Below, piece by piece: positions 43,048 to 50,336 of a stretch of DNA of 64,000 nt. This DNA is from JAJDTQ01 sp963422385 (GTDB taxonomy: Bacteria; Desulfobacterota; Binatia; UBA9968; JAJDTQ01), in assembly GCA_963422385.1 (NCBI GenBank), contig OY729432.1, positions 186,001 through 250,000 of the forward strand. The letters are read 5' to 3'. Position numbers and translations under genes: made by a program. Position 1 is the first letter of the stretch, and the number at the start of each line of letters is the position of its first letter. Below the pieces are notes generated by a model. That model saw nothing but the letters and a program-made list of their open reading frames with translations. It made no database searches and was not told where the DNA came from.

Positions 43048-43922
43048 AATACGCGTTCTATCCCGGATGTGTGGCCAAGGGCGGCTGTCCCGAGCTCTAC
43101 TCCGCGGCCGTGAAGGTGGCCTCGAAGCTCGACCTCGAGCTCGAGGAGATGACCGACGTGTCATGCACCGGCGCCGGCTGCATGCCGACGCAGCTATCGG
43201 ACCCCATCAACGCGCGGACCTTCGCCAAGGCGGAGCAGATGGGCCTGCCCATCATGACCATCTGCAGCACCTGCCAGGGCGTCTTCAGCCAGGCCAACGA
43301 CCGGCTGCAGAACCCCGAGTACCGGGAAGAGATCAATCGCGAGTACCTGGCCGAGGAGGGGCTGTCGTACCAGGGCACCACCGAGGTCAAGCACATGCTG
43401 TGGGTGCTGTTCGAGGACTACGGCATGGAGAAGCTCAAACCGCTGATCCAGCGCCCCCTCAACGGTCTCAAGGTCTCGCCGTTCTACGGCTGCTTCCTGC
43501 GCCGGCCCGGCCCCATCATGGTGCCCACCAAGGAGGTGGGCGGCCGCCGGGGCTATCTGGAGAACCTGATCGGCGCCCTGGGCGCCGAGAACGTCGACAT
43601 CAGCGGCAAGACCAAGTGTTGCGGCTTCCCGGTCCTCGCCTCCAACGAGGAAGCCTCCCTGGGCATGGTGGCCAAGCATACCGGCGAGTCGAAGGGGAAC
43701 GGCGCCGACTGCATGGTAACTCCGTGTCCGCTGTGCCATCTGAACCTCGACGGCAACCAGCCGAGGGCCGAAGGCCGGAAGGGTGAGAAAATCGACCTGC
43801 CGATCGTGCATCTGCCGCAGCTCGTGGGTCTGGCGCTGGGGTTCGACACCGACGAGATGCAGCTCGCGCGGCACATCGTGTCGACCAAGGCGGTCAACGA
43901 CAAGGTCGACATGCTCACATAA
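43044..43922 (+). CDS. CCG-domain subunit (SdhE/HdrB-like), set 1
   Basis: 292 residues with two cysteine-rich CCG-type modules. The second is complete (FYGCFLRRPG ... KTKCCGFPVLASN ... CPLCHLN). In the first, the CCG triplet is modified (FYPGCVAKGGC ... SCTGAGCM ... CSTCQG). Such modules bind a non-cubane [4Fe-4S] or zinc in HdrB and in SdhE of archaeal, Wolinella and cyanobacterial-type succinate dehydrogenases, where they mediate membrane attachment or quinone/disulfide electron transfer. GTG start overlaps the Fe-S subunit, so synthesis is coupled. Confidence 0.88.
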   Translation: MKYAFYPGCVAKGGCPELYSAAVKVASKLDLELEEMTDVSCTGAGCMPTQLSDPINARTFAKAEQMGLPIMTICSTCQGVFSQANDRLQNPEYREEINREYLAEEGLSYQGTTEVKHMLWVLFEDYGMEKLKPLIQRPLNGLKVSPFYGCFLRRPGPIMVPTKEVGGRRGYLENLIGALGAENVDISGKTKCCGFPVLASNEEASLGMVAKHTGESKGNGADCMVTPCPLCHLNLDGNQPRAEGRKGEKIDLPIVHLPQLVGLALGFDTDEMQLARHIVSTKAVNDKVDMLT

Positions 43923-43925
43923 AGG

Positions 43926-44129
43926 ATGGGCAACCAGGAAGACAAGCCCAATCCCGTCAACCTGGCGCGGAAACTCTTCAAGTTCCGCAAGGCGCAGCGC
44001 CCCTTCGGCTACTACTACGCCGTCAAGGTCCGGCTCGGTCATGCCTGGGTCGAGGACGAGACGGCCCTTGCCGAGATCCTGTCCGGCATCGACGAACTGG
44101 GCTACGAAGTGGTGAAGAAGAGTCAGTGA
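43926..44129 (+). CDS. Small 67-aa operon protein, unknown
   Basis: 67 residues starting three bases after the CCG gene. The chain is soluble and basic: NPVNLARKLFKFRKAQRPFG, then YYYAVKVRLGHAWVEDETALAEIL and a C-terminal helix ending KKSQ. I recognise no domain. Tight spacing within a seven-gene operon argues that it is real; SdhABE-type complexes elsewhere include a fourth small subunit (SdhF), which is a candidate role by position only. Confidence 0.6.
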   Translation: MGNQEDKPNPVNLARKLFKFRKAQRPFGYYYAVKVRLGHAWVEDETALAEILSGIDELGYEVVKKSQ

Positions 44130-44245
44130 CGGGAGTTCGGGGCCCCTGACGGGGTCCTCGCCGACCATCTGCCCGGAAGCCCGGACGGGAGTTGTTCCGG
44201 GGACAAGAAATCACACGCGAAAAGGAGCGCGGAGACAACCGAATC

Positions 44246-45004
44246 ATGAGCAGCATGGCAATCGACAGCAAGAGAACCCTGCGGCAGGACCTGTGGTGGC
44301 TGGAGCCGGTGCTGGTGGTACTGGGTCTGGGCTGCTTCGCCCTCTATTCGACCTGGGCCGCACTTCAAAACGGTGACTACTACGCGGCGCCGTATCTTTC
44401 GCCGTTCTACTCCCCGTGCCTGGCCATCAACTGCGAGCACGTGAGCGTGCCGCTCTTCGGCACGTGGTACAACTGGTCCCCGGCCATCCTGATCCTGTGG
44501 ATCCCCGGCGGCTTCCGCCTCACCTGCTACTACTACCGAAAGGCCTACTACCGCTCCTTCTTCTGGTCGCCACCGGCCTGCGCGGTGCGGGACGCGGCCG
44601 GCAGCTACTCCGGCGAGACCCGCTTCCCGTTCATCCTGCAGAACATCCACCGGTACTTCTTCTGGATGTCGCTGCCGGTCCTGGCGTTCCTGTGGTGGGA
44701 CGCCCTCATCGCGTTCCGCTTCGCCGACGGCTTCGGCATCGGCTTGGGCACGTTGGTGCTGATTGCCAACGCCACCCTGTTGTCCCTCTACAGCTTCTCC
44801 TGCCACTCGTGCCGCCATCTGTGCGGCGGCGGCCTCAACAGCTTTCAGGCCGCGGCCGGACGCTACAAGCTCTGGGGCGCCGTCACCAGGCTCAATGAGA
44901 AGCACATGCAGATCGCCTGGGTCAGCCTTGTTTGGGTGGGTCTCACCGACGGCTACGTCCGGCTGTTGGCCACGGGTGTCATACAGGACCTGAGGTTCAT
45001 CTGA
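44246..45004 (+). CDS. Five-helix membrane anchor of succinate dehydrogenase (Sdh1-type SdhC)
   Basis: 252 residues with five predicted transmembrane helices (about 24-43, 75-95, 130-152, 160-185, 215-235). It carries the motifs of the actinobacterial Sdh1-type anchor: PYLSPFYSPCL, WIPGGFRLTCYYYRKAYYRSF, FPFILQNIHRYFFW and YSFSCHSCRHLCGGG, with several His and Cys that could ligate haem. The anchor provides the quinone site for the next two subunits. I take the ATG at 44246 after AAAGGAG. Its stop overlaps the sdhA start as TGATG. Confidence 0.83.
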   Translation: MSSMAIDSKRTLRQDLWWLEPVLVVLGLGCFALYSTWAALQNGDYYAAPYLSPFYSPCLAINCEHVSVPLFGTWYNWSPAILILWIPGGFRLTCYYYRKAYYRSFFWSPPACAVRDAAGSYSGETRFPFILQNIHRYFFWMSLPVLAFLWWDALIAFRFADGFGIGLGTLVLIANATLLSLYSFSCHSCRHLCGGGLNSFQAAAGRYKLWGAVTRLNEKHMQIAWVSLVWVGLTDGYVRLLATGVIQDLRFI

Positions 45005-46806
45005 TGGCCCGCGAGAGCTACGGGACACACGAGTACGACGTGGTGGTGGTGGGGGCCGGCGGGGCCGGCCTGCGGGCCGGCATCGAGGCCCACGACAAGG
45101 GCGCCAGGACCGCCATCATCTGCAAGTCGCTGCTGGGCAAGGCGCATACGGTCATGGCCGAGGGTGGCATCGCCGCGGCCATGGGCAACGTCTGGCCGGA
45201 GGACAACTGGAAGGTCCACTTCCGCGACACCATGCGCGGCGGCAAGCTCCTGAACAACTGGCGCATGGCGCAGATCCACGCCCAGCAGGCTCCGGACCGG
45301 GTGCTGGAGCTGGAGGAATGGGGCGCGCTGTTCGACCGCACCGACGAGGGCCTGATCCTGCAGCGCGACTTCGGCGGCCACCGCTACGCCCGGCTGGCGC
45401 ACGTCGGCGACCGCACCGGCCTGGAGATGATCCGCACCCTGCAGCAGCGCACCGTGGCACTGGGCATCGACGTCTACATGGAGTGCAACATCCAGCACCT
45501 GCTGATGAACGACGGCAGGGTCAGCGGGGTGGTGGGCTACTGGCGCGAGAGCGGCGAGCTGGTCGTGTTCAACTGCAAGGCCGTGGTGCTGGCCACCGGC
45601 GGCTCCGGCAAGTGCTGGCAGGTGACCTCCAACTCCTGGGAATACAGCGGCGACGGCATGGGCATGGCCATGGAGGTGGGGGCCGATTTGATCGACATGG
45701 AAAAGGTCCAGTTCCATCCCACCGGAATGGTCTGGCCTCCCAGCGTCCGCGGCATCCTGGTGACCGAGGGCGTCCGGGGCGACGGCGGCACCCTGCGGAA
45801 CTCCGAGGGCGATCGCTTCATGTTCAACTACATCCCCGAGTTCTTCAAGGCGGAGACCGCGGATGACGAAACCGAAGCCGACGCCTGGTACCAGGACAAG
45901 AAGAACAACCGCCGGACCCCGGACCTGCTGCCACGGGACGAGGTGGCCCGGGCCATCAACGCCGAGGTCAAGGCCGGCCGGGGCACGGAGCACGGCGGCG
46001 TTCTGCTGGACATCGCGGGCCGGCGCGACGCGGAGTACATCAAGCGGCGCCTGCCGTCCATGTACCACCAGTTCAAGGAGCTGGCGGACGTGGACATCAC
46101 CAGGGAAGCCATGGAGGTGGGGCCCACCTGCCACTACATCATGGGCGGCGTCCGGGTGGACGCGGACACCTCCGCCACCACGGTCGAGGGACTCTACGCC
46201 GCGGGCGAGGTGGCGGGAGGTCTGCACGGCGCCAACCGGCTCGGCGGCAACTCCCTGTCCGACCTGCTGGTGTTCGGACGCATCGCCGGCGGCTCGGCCG
46301 CGGACTACGCCCTGGGAGCGGACGCCGCGCCGGCTGCGGACCCGGCCGAAGTGGACCGGCTCACGACGCTGATGCTGGAGCCCTTCACCGACCGCGGGGA
46401 GGAGAACCCCTACGCCATTCACAGCGATCTCCAGCGCACCATGCACAACCTCGTCGGCATCATCCGGACCGAGAGCGACATGCTGAAGGCGCTGGAAGAG
46501 ATCGCCGTGTTCAAGGAACGGGCGGCGCGGGTCAAGGTCGAGGGCGGCCGGCGCTTCAATCCCGGCTGGCACCTGGCGCTGGACCTGCGCTCACTGCTGG
46601 GGGTGGCGGAGGCCGCCACCCTTTCTGCCATCGAGTGCAAGGAGAGCCGGGGCGGACACACCCGGGACGACTACCCGGACCCGGACCCCAGGTACGGTAC
46701 GGTCAACGTGGTGACGCGCAAGCAGAACGGAACCGTCTCGGTCTCCCTCGAGCCCCTGCCGGAGATGCCCGAGGAACTCAAGAAAATCGTCGAGGAGCAA
46801 GTTTGA
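45004..46806 (+). CDS. sdhA: Succinate dehydrogenase/fumarate reductase flavoprotein, set 2
   Basis: 600 residues. All SdhA active-site features are present: GAGGAGLRAGIEAHDKGA for FAD, the covalent-FAD His in GKAHTVMAEGGIAAA, VLATGGSGKCW, QFHPTGM, the catalytic Arg in TEGVRGDGGTLRN, CHYIMGGVRVD and HGANRLGGNSLSDLLVFG. It oxidises succinate to fumarate (or the reverse) at the membrane face, passing electrons to SdhB. It begins with ATG 45004 inside the stop of the anchor gene (TGATG) and ends in the same kind of overlap with sdhB. Confidence 0.94.
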   Translation: MARESYGTHEYDVVVVGAGGAGLRAGIEAHDKGARTAIICKSLLGKAHTVMAEGGIAAAMGNVWPEDNWKVHFRDTMRGGKLLNNWRMAQIHAQQAPDRVLELEEWGALFDRTDEGLILQRDFGGHRYARLAHVGDRTGLEMIRTLQQRTVALGIDVYMECNIQHLLMNDGRVSGVVGYWRESGELVVFNCKAVVLATGGSGKCWQVTSNSWEYSGDGMGMAMEVGADLIDMEKVQFHPTGMVWPPSVRGILVTEGVRGDGGTLRNSEGDRFMFNYIPEFFKAETADDETEADAWYQDKKNNRRTPDLLPRDEVARAINAEVKAGRGTEHGGVLLDIAGRRDAEYIKRRLPSMYHQFKELADVDITREAMEVGPTCHYIMGGVRVDADTSATTVEGLYAAGEVAGGLHGANRLGGNSLSDLLVFGRIAGGSAADYALGADAAPAADPAEVDRLTTLMLEPFTDRGEENPYAIHSDLQRTMHNLVGIIRTESDMLKALEEIAVFKERAARVKVEGGRRFNPGWHLALDLRSLLGVAEAATLSAIECKESRGGHTRDDYPDPDPRYGTVNVVTRKQNGTVSVSLEPLPEMPEELKKIVEEQV

Positions 46807-47582
46807 TGCCTGAAGCAGCCGGTGCGGGAAACGGAGCGGAAGCGAAGATGCAGGTGTGGCGCGGCGACGCCAGCGGCGGAGAGTTCCGGGACTACAGCGT
46901 ACCCCTCGAGGAGGGCATGGTGGTGCTGGACGTCATCCACAGCATCCAGGCCATGCACGCCGGCGACCTCGCCGTACGGTGGAACTGCAAGGCGGGGAAA
47001 TGCGGGTCTTGCAGCGCCGAGATCAACGGCAAGCCGCGGCTCATGTGCATGACGCGCATGAACACGTTCGAGCCCGGCGAGATCATCACCGTGGCGCCCA
47101 TCAAGACCTTCCCGCTGATCCGCGATCTCGTCACCGATGTTTCCTACAACTACGAGAAGGCCAGGAGCATCCCGCCCTTCAAGCCCAGGCCCAAGGAGGC
47201 CGACGGGACTCGGCGCATGTACCAGCAGGACATCGACCGGGTACAGGAATTCCACAAGTGCATCGAGTGTTTCCTGTGCCAGGACGTCTGTCACGTGATC
47301 CGCGACCACAACGAGAACAAGCCGGGCTTCGCCGGCCCGCGGTTCTTCGTGCAGGTGGCGAGCCTGGAAATGCATCCGCTGGACTCCGACGACCGGCTGG
47401 AATTCCTGCGCAAGGAAGCCGGCCTGGGTTTCTGCAACATTACCAAGTGCTGTACCGAGGTCTGTCCGGAGAACATCAGGATCACCGACAATTCCATCAT
47501 CCCCATGAAGGAGCGCGTGGTGACGCGGTTCTACGATCCCATCGCGCGGCTGCTCGGGGCGCTGGGCGGCAAGCGGTCCTGA
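46806..47582 (+). CDS. sdhB: Succinate dehydrogenase/fumarate reductase iron-sulfur subunit, set 2
   Basis: 258 residues with the three-cluster cysteine pattern: [2Fe-2S] in WNCKAGKCGSCSAEING ... RLMC (about 58-80), then CIECFLCQDVC (about 148-158) and FCNITKCCTEVCPENIR (about 202-218). It transfers electrons from SdhA to the quinone site at the anchor. The ATG at 46806 lies in TGATG with the sdhA stop. The order anchor-SdhA-SdhB and the motif style match the Sdh1 complex of actinobacteria. Confidence 0.93.
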   Translation: MPEAAGAGNGAEAKMQVWRGDASGGEFRDYSVPLEEGMVVLDVIHSIQAMHAGDLAVRWNCKAGKCGSCSAEINGKPRLMCMTRMNTFEPGEIITVAPIKTFPLIRDLVTDVSYNYEKARSIPPFKPRPKEADGTRRMYQQDIDRVQEFHKCIECFLCQDVCHVIRDHNENKPGFAGPRFFVQVASLEMHPLDSDDRLEFLRKEAGLGFCNITKCCTEVCPENIRITDNSIIPMKERVVTRFYDPIARLLGALGGKRS

Positions 47583-47625
47583 CGCTGCATCGTCATTGGA
47601 CCGAGCAGCCGATCCGTCCCACGGC

Positions 47626-48402
47626 ATGGAACTGTCAGAACGAGTAGCGCTGGTCACCGGTGGCGGCACCGGCATCGGCAAGGCCGTGGCCCGGGCCATG
47701 GCGCAGGAGGGCGCCCGAGTCGTCATCGCGGCGCGCAACCGGCCGCGGCTCGAGGCCGTGTCCGAGGAACTGCGGGCGGAGGGCCATTCGGTGCTGCCGG
47801 TGGCCGTGGACGTGACGGACAGGCCCGGTATCCGCAGTTGCGTGGGCAGAATCCGGGAGCACTGGGGCCGGGTCCACATCCTGGTGAACAACGCCGGGGC
47901 CTCGGGGATGACGCCCATGGATGACGCGGACGACGGTCAGTGGCATACCATCGTCGATACCAATCTGACCGGCGTCTACCTGATGACCAGGGAAGTGCTG
48001 GGCATCATGGGCGACGACGGCAACGGCCGGATCATCAACATGTCGTCGGTGCTGGGAAAGTTCGGCGTTCCCGGCTACGCCGCCTACTGCGCCAGCAAGC
48101 ACGGGCTCATCGGTTTCACCCGGGCACTGGCGCTGGAGCTGGTGTCCCGGGGCATCACCGTCAACGCCCTGTGTCCCGGATGGGTGGACACGGAGATGTC
48201 ACGGGCAGGCATCGAGCAGATTGCCGCGCGACGGGGAACGGACCCTGAGTCCTTCAAGCAGCAGGCGCTTGCGGCGGTGCCGATCCGGCGAATGCTGGAG
48301 CCCGAGGAAATCGCCGAGTTCGCCGTGTACCTGGCGTCCGACAAGGCCCGCGGCATCACCGGTCAGGCCCTCAACATCTGCGGCGGACAGACAATGGTGT
48401 AA
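47626..48402 (+). CDS. SDR-family oxidoreductase
   Basis: 258 residues of a classical short-chain dehydrogenase: cofactor motif LVTGGGTGIGKAVARAM, ILVNNAGASG, catalytic Ser in NMSSVLGKFGVPGYAAYCASKHG with YxxxK, and PGWVDTEMSR plus the C-terminal NICGGQTMV. The residue after the second strand is Arg (AARNRPRL), suggesting NADP(H) preference. It lies 43 bases after sdhB and three bases before the transketolase gene, so it may act on a sugar-like substrate together with the split transketolase. Confidence 0.87.
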   Translation: MELSERVALVTGGGTGIGKAVARAMAQEGARVVIAARNRPRLEAVSEELRAEGHSVLPVAVDVTDRPGIRSCVGRIREHWGRVHILVNNAGASGMTPMDDADDGQWHTIVDTNLTGVYLMTREVLGIMGDDGNGRIINMSSVLGKFGVPGYAAYCASKHGLIGFTRALALELVSRGITVNALCPGWVDTEMSRAGIEQIAARRGTDPESFKQQALAAVPIRRMLEPEEIAEFAVYLASDKARGITGQALNICGGQTMV

Positions 48403-48405
48403 CTC

Positions 48406-49254
48406 ATGACGATTCCCGAACTTGAAGGCATAGCCAAGGAACTCAGAGTCGACGTGATCCGCATGCTGGTGGAAGCGGGCTCCGGCCATCCGGGCGGCTC
48501 GCTGTCTTGTACCGACATGGTCACGGCGTTGTATTTCCATCAGATGCGCCACCGGCCGGAGCAGCCGGACTGGCCGGACCGGGATCGTTTCGTGCTCTCC
48601 AAGGGCCACTGCGTGCCCGCGGTGTACGCCGCCTTGGCCAAGGCCGGCTATTTCCCGCGGGAGGAGCTGCTGAGCCTGCGCAAGCTCAACAGCCGGATGC
48701 AGGGGCATCCGGACCGCTACCGCTTCCCCTACGTCGAAGCCTCCACCGGCTCCCTCGGACAGGGCTTGTCGGTGGCGCTGGGGATGGCGCTGGCGGGCAA
48801 GACCGGCGACAAGGGCTATCGCACCTATTGTGTCATCAGCGACGGCGAGTGTCAGGCCGGGCAGATCTGGGAGGCAGCCATGGCCGCGCCCCGGTTCAAG
48901 CTCGACAACTTCTGCGTACTCATGGACTACAACCACATCCAGTTGAGCGGCGGCGTCGACGATATCATGAGCCTGGAGCCGTTGCTGGACAAGTGGCGCG
49001 CGTTCAACTGGAACGTCCTGGAGATCGACGGCCACAGCTTCCCCGCCATCCTCGATGCGCTGGAGGCCGCGCAACAGCATCGCGACCGCCCCACCATCAT
49101 CGTCTGCCAGACGGTCAAGGGCAAAGGCGTCAGCTTCATGGAGAACCGCTGGGAGTGGCACGGCAAGGCGCCCAGCCGCGAGGAAGGCGAACGGGCCATC
49201 GCCGAGATCCTTCGACTTCGCTCCGCTGACGCTCAGGACCGACGGAAAGAATAA
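48406..49254 (+). CDS. Transketolase, N-terminal (ThDP-binding) subunit
   Basis: 282 residues covering the ThDP pyrophosphate domain of transketolase: GSGHPGGSLSCTDMVTALYF, LSKGHCVPAVYAALA, STGSLGQGLSVALGMA, and SDGECQAGQIWEAAM ... DYNHIQLSG (metal and ThDP site). It forms a two-polypeptide enzyme with the next gene. The family normally ends near EEGERAIAEI; the last 14 residues come from a CTTCGACTTCGCTCC-type repeat that has entered the 3' end. Split transketolases transfer two-carbon units in pentose metabolism or isoprenoid and aromatic precursor routes. Confidence 0.9.
   Translation: MTIPELEGIAKELRVDVIRMLVEAGSGHPGGSLSCTDMVTALYFHQMRHRPEQPDWPDRDRFVLSKGHCVPAVYAALAKAGYFPREELLSLRKLNSRMQGHPDRYRFPYVEASTGSLGQGLSVALGMALAGKTGDKGYRTYCVISDGECQAGQIWEAAMAAPRFKLDNFCVLMDYNHIQLSGGVDDIMSLEPLLDKWRAFNWNVLEIDGHSFPAILDALEAAQQHRDRPTIIVCQTVKGKGVSFMENRWEWHGKAPSREEGERAIAEILRLRSADAQDRRKE
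49209..49243. repeat. CTTCGACTTCGCTCC-type repeat at the transketolase-N 3' end
   Basis: CTTCGACTTCGCTCCGCTGA followed by CGCTCAGGACC resembles short dispersed repeats widespread in environmental bacterial genomes, where they usually lie just after stop codons. Here it is translated as RLRSADAQDRRKE, suggesting insertion immediately before the original stop. Confidence 0.5.
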
Positions 49255-49273
49255 ACAGCCACGAGTAATTCAC

Positions 49274-50197
49274 ATGAGCGCAACCGCAACAAGAGCAACG
49301 TTCGGCGAGACCGTGATCCGGCTGGCCGACACCAATCCGGACATCGTGGTCCTCGACGCCGACCTGCGGAAGTCCACCATGACCGACGGGTTCTCCCGGA
49401 AGCATCCCGACCGGTTCTTCGACGTGGGCATCGCCGAGGGGAACATGGTGGGTATCGGCGCGGGCATGGCCCTGGCCGGCAAAATCCCCTTCATCTGCAG
49501 CTTCGCCTGCTTCGTGGTGGGCCGCTTCGAGCAGATCCGCATGGCGGTGGCCTACAACCGCGCCAACGTGAAGGTCGTCGGCACCCATGCCGGTATCGGC
49601 ATCGGCGAGGACGGCTACAGCCAGATGGCCACCGAAGACGTGGGCCTCATGCGCACCCTGCCCAACATGGCCGTGGTGCAACCCGCGGACGCCATCGAGA
49701 CCCGAGGCGCGGTGGAGTACATCGCGCGTCATGAGGGTCCCGTGTTCCTCAGGCTCACCCGCCAGAAGGTGGCCGACATCAACGGCGAGGGCTACGAGTT
49801 CCGTTTCGGCAAGGCCGTGGTACTCCGGGAGGGCGCCGACGTGTCGCTGCTGGGAACCGGCGGCGTGATGGAGAACGTGCTCAAGGCCGCCGACCTGCTG
49901 GCCACCCAAGGCATCGCCGCCCAAGTGGTCAACATCCACACCATCAAACCCATCGACACCGGGTTCATCGAGTCCATCGCGTCAAGCCACGGCAGGATCG
50001 TGACCGTTGAGGACCACGGCATCTCCGGCGGCCTCGGCAGCGCCGTGGCCGAAGCCGTGGCCGAGCTCGGACGCGGCCGCGTCCGGCGCGTCGGCGTCAC
50101 CGACTTCGCCGAATCCGGCGATGCCGAGGGACTGTACGGGAAGTACGGACTGTCAGCCGAGCACATCAGCGCGGCCGCGGTGGATCTGCTGGCGTAG
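49274..50197 (+). CDS. Transketolase, C-terminal subunit
   Basis: 307 residues with the Pyr and C-terminal domains: VVLDADLRKSTMTDGF, FFDVGIAEGNMVGIGAGMALAG (catalytic Glu that activates ThDP), THAGIGIGEDGYSQMATEDVGLMR and the C-terminal LLGTGGVMENVLKAADLLA ... DHGISGGLGSAVAE. It starts 19 bases after the N-terminal subunit gene and completes a heterodimeric transketolase. The sugar phosphate substrates are not evident. Confidence 0.9.
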   Translation: MSATATRATFGETVIRLADTNPDIVVLDADLRKSTMTDGFSRKHPDRFFDVGIAEGNMVGIGAGMALAGKIPFICSFACFVVGRFEQIRMAVAYNRANVKVVGTHAGIGIGEDGYSQMATEDVGLMRTLPNMAVVQPADAIETRGAVEYIARHEGPVFLRLTRQKVADINGEGYEFRFGKAVVLREGADVSLLGTGGVMENVLKAADLLATQGIAAQVVNIHTIKPIDTGFIESIASSHGRIVTVEDHGISGGLGSAVAEAVAELGRGRVRRVGVTDFAESGDAEGLYGKYGLSAEHISAAAVDLLA

Positions 50198-50336
50198 CCG
50201 GTCACTGCGCACACCCGGCTATCGACGGCGCCCAGTCCGCTACGACGAGAGCAGCAGTTGTCACGAACGTCCTACCCCCTCCAACGGCGTGTCCTCGAAC
50301 CGGTTCGGTGTGACATCCGCGGCCGGAGAACGGGTC

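Noticed and set aside
50007..50336. Upstream extension of the SNF2 helicase into the transketolase gene
   Set aside because: The added residues overlap a real gene in another frame and lack helicase-family similarity; GTG at 50337 has a Shine-Dalgarno.
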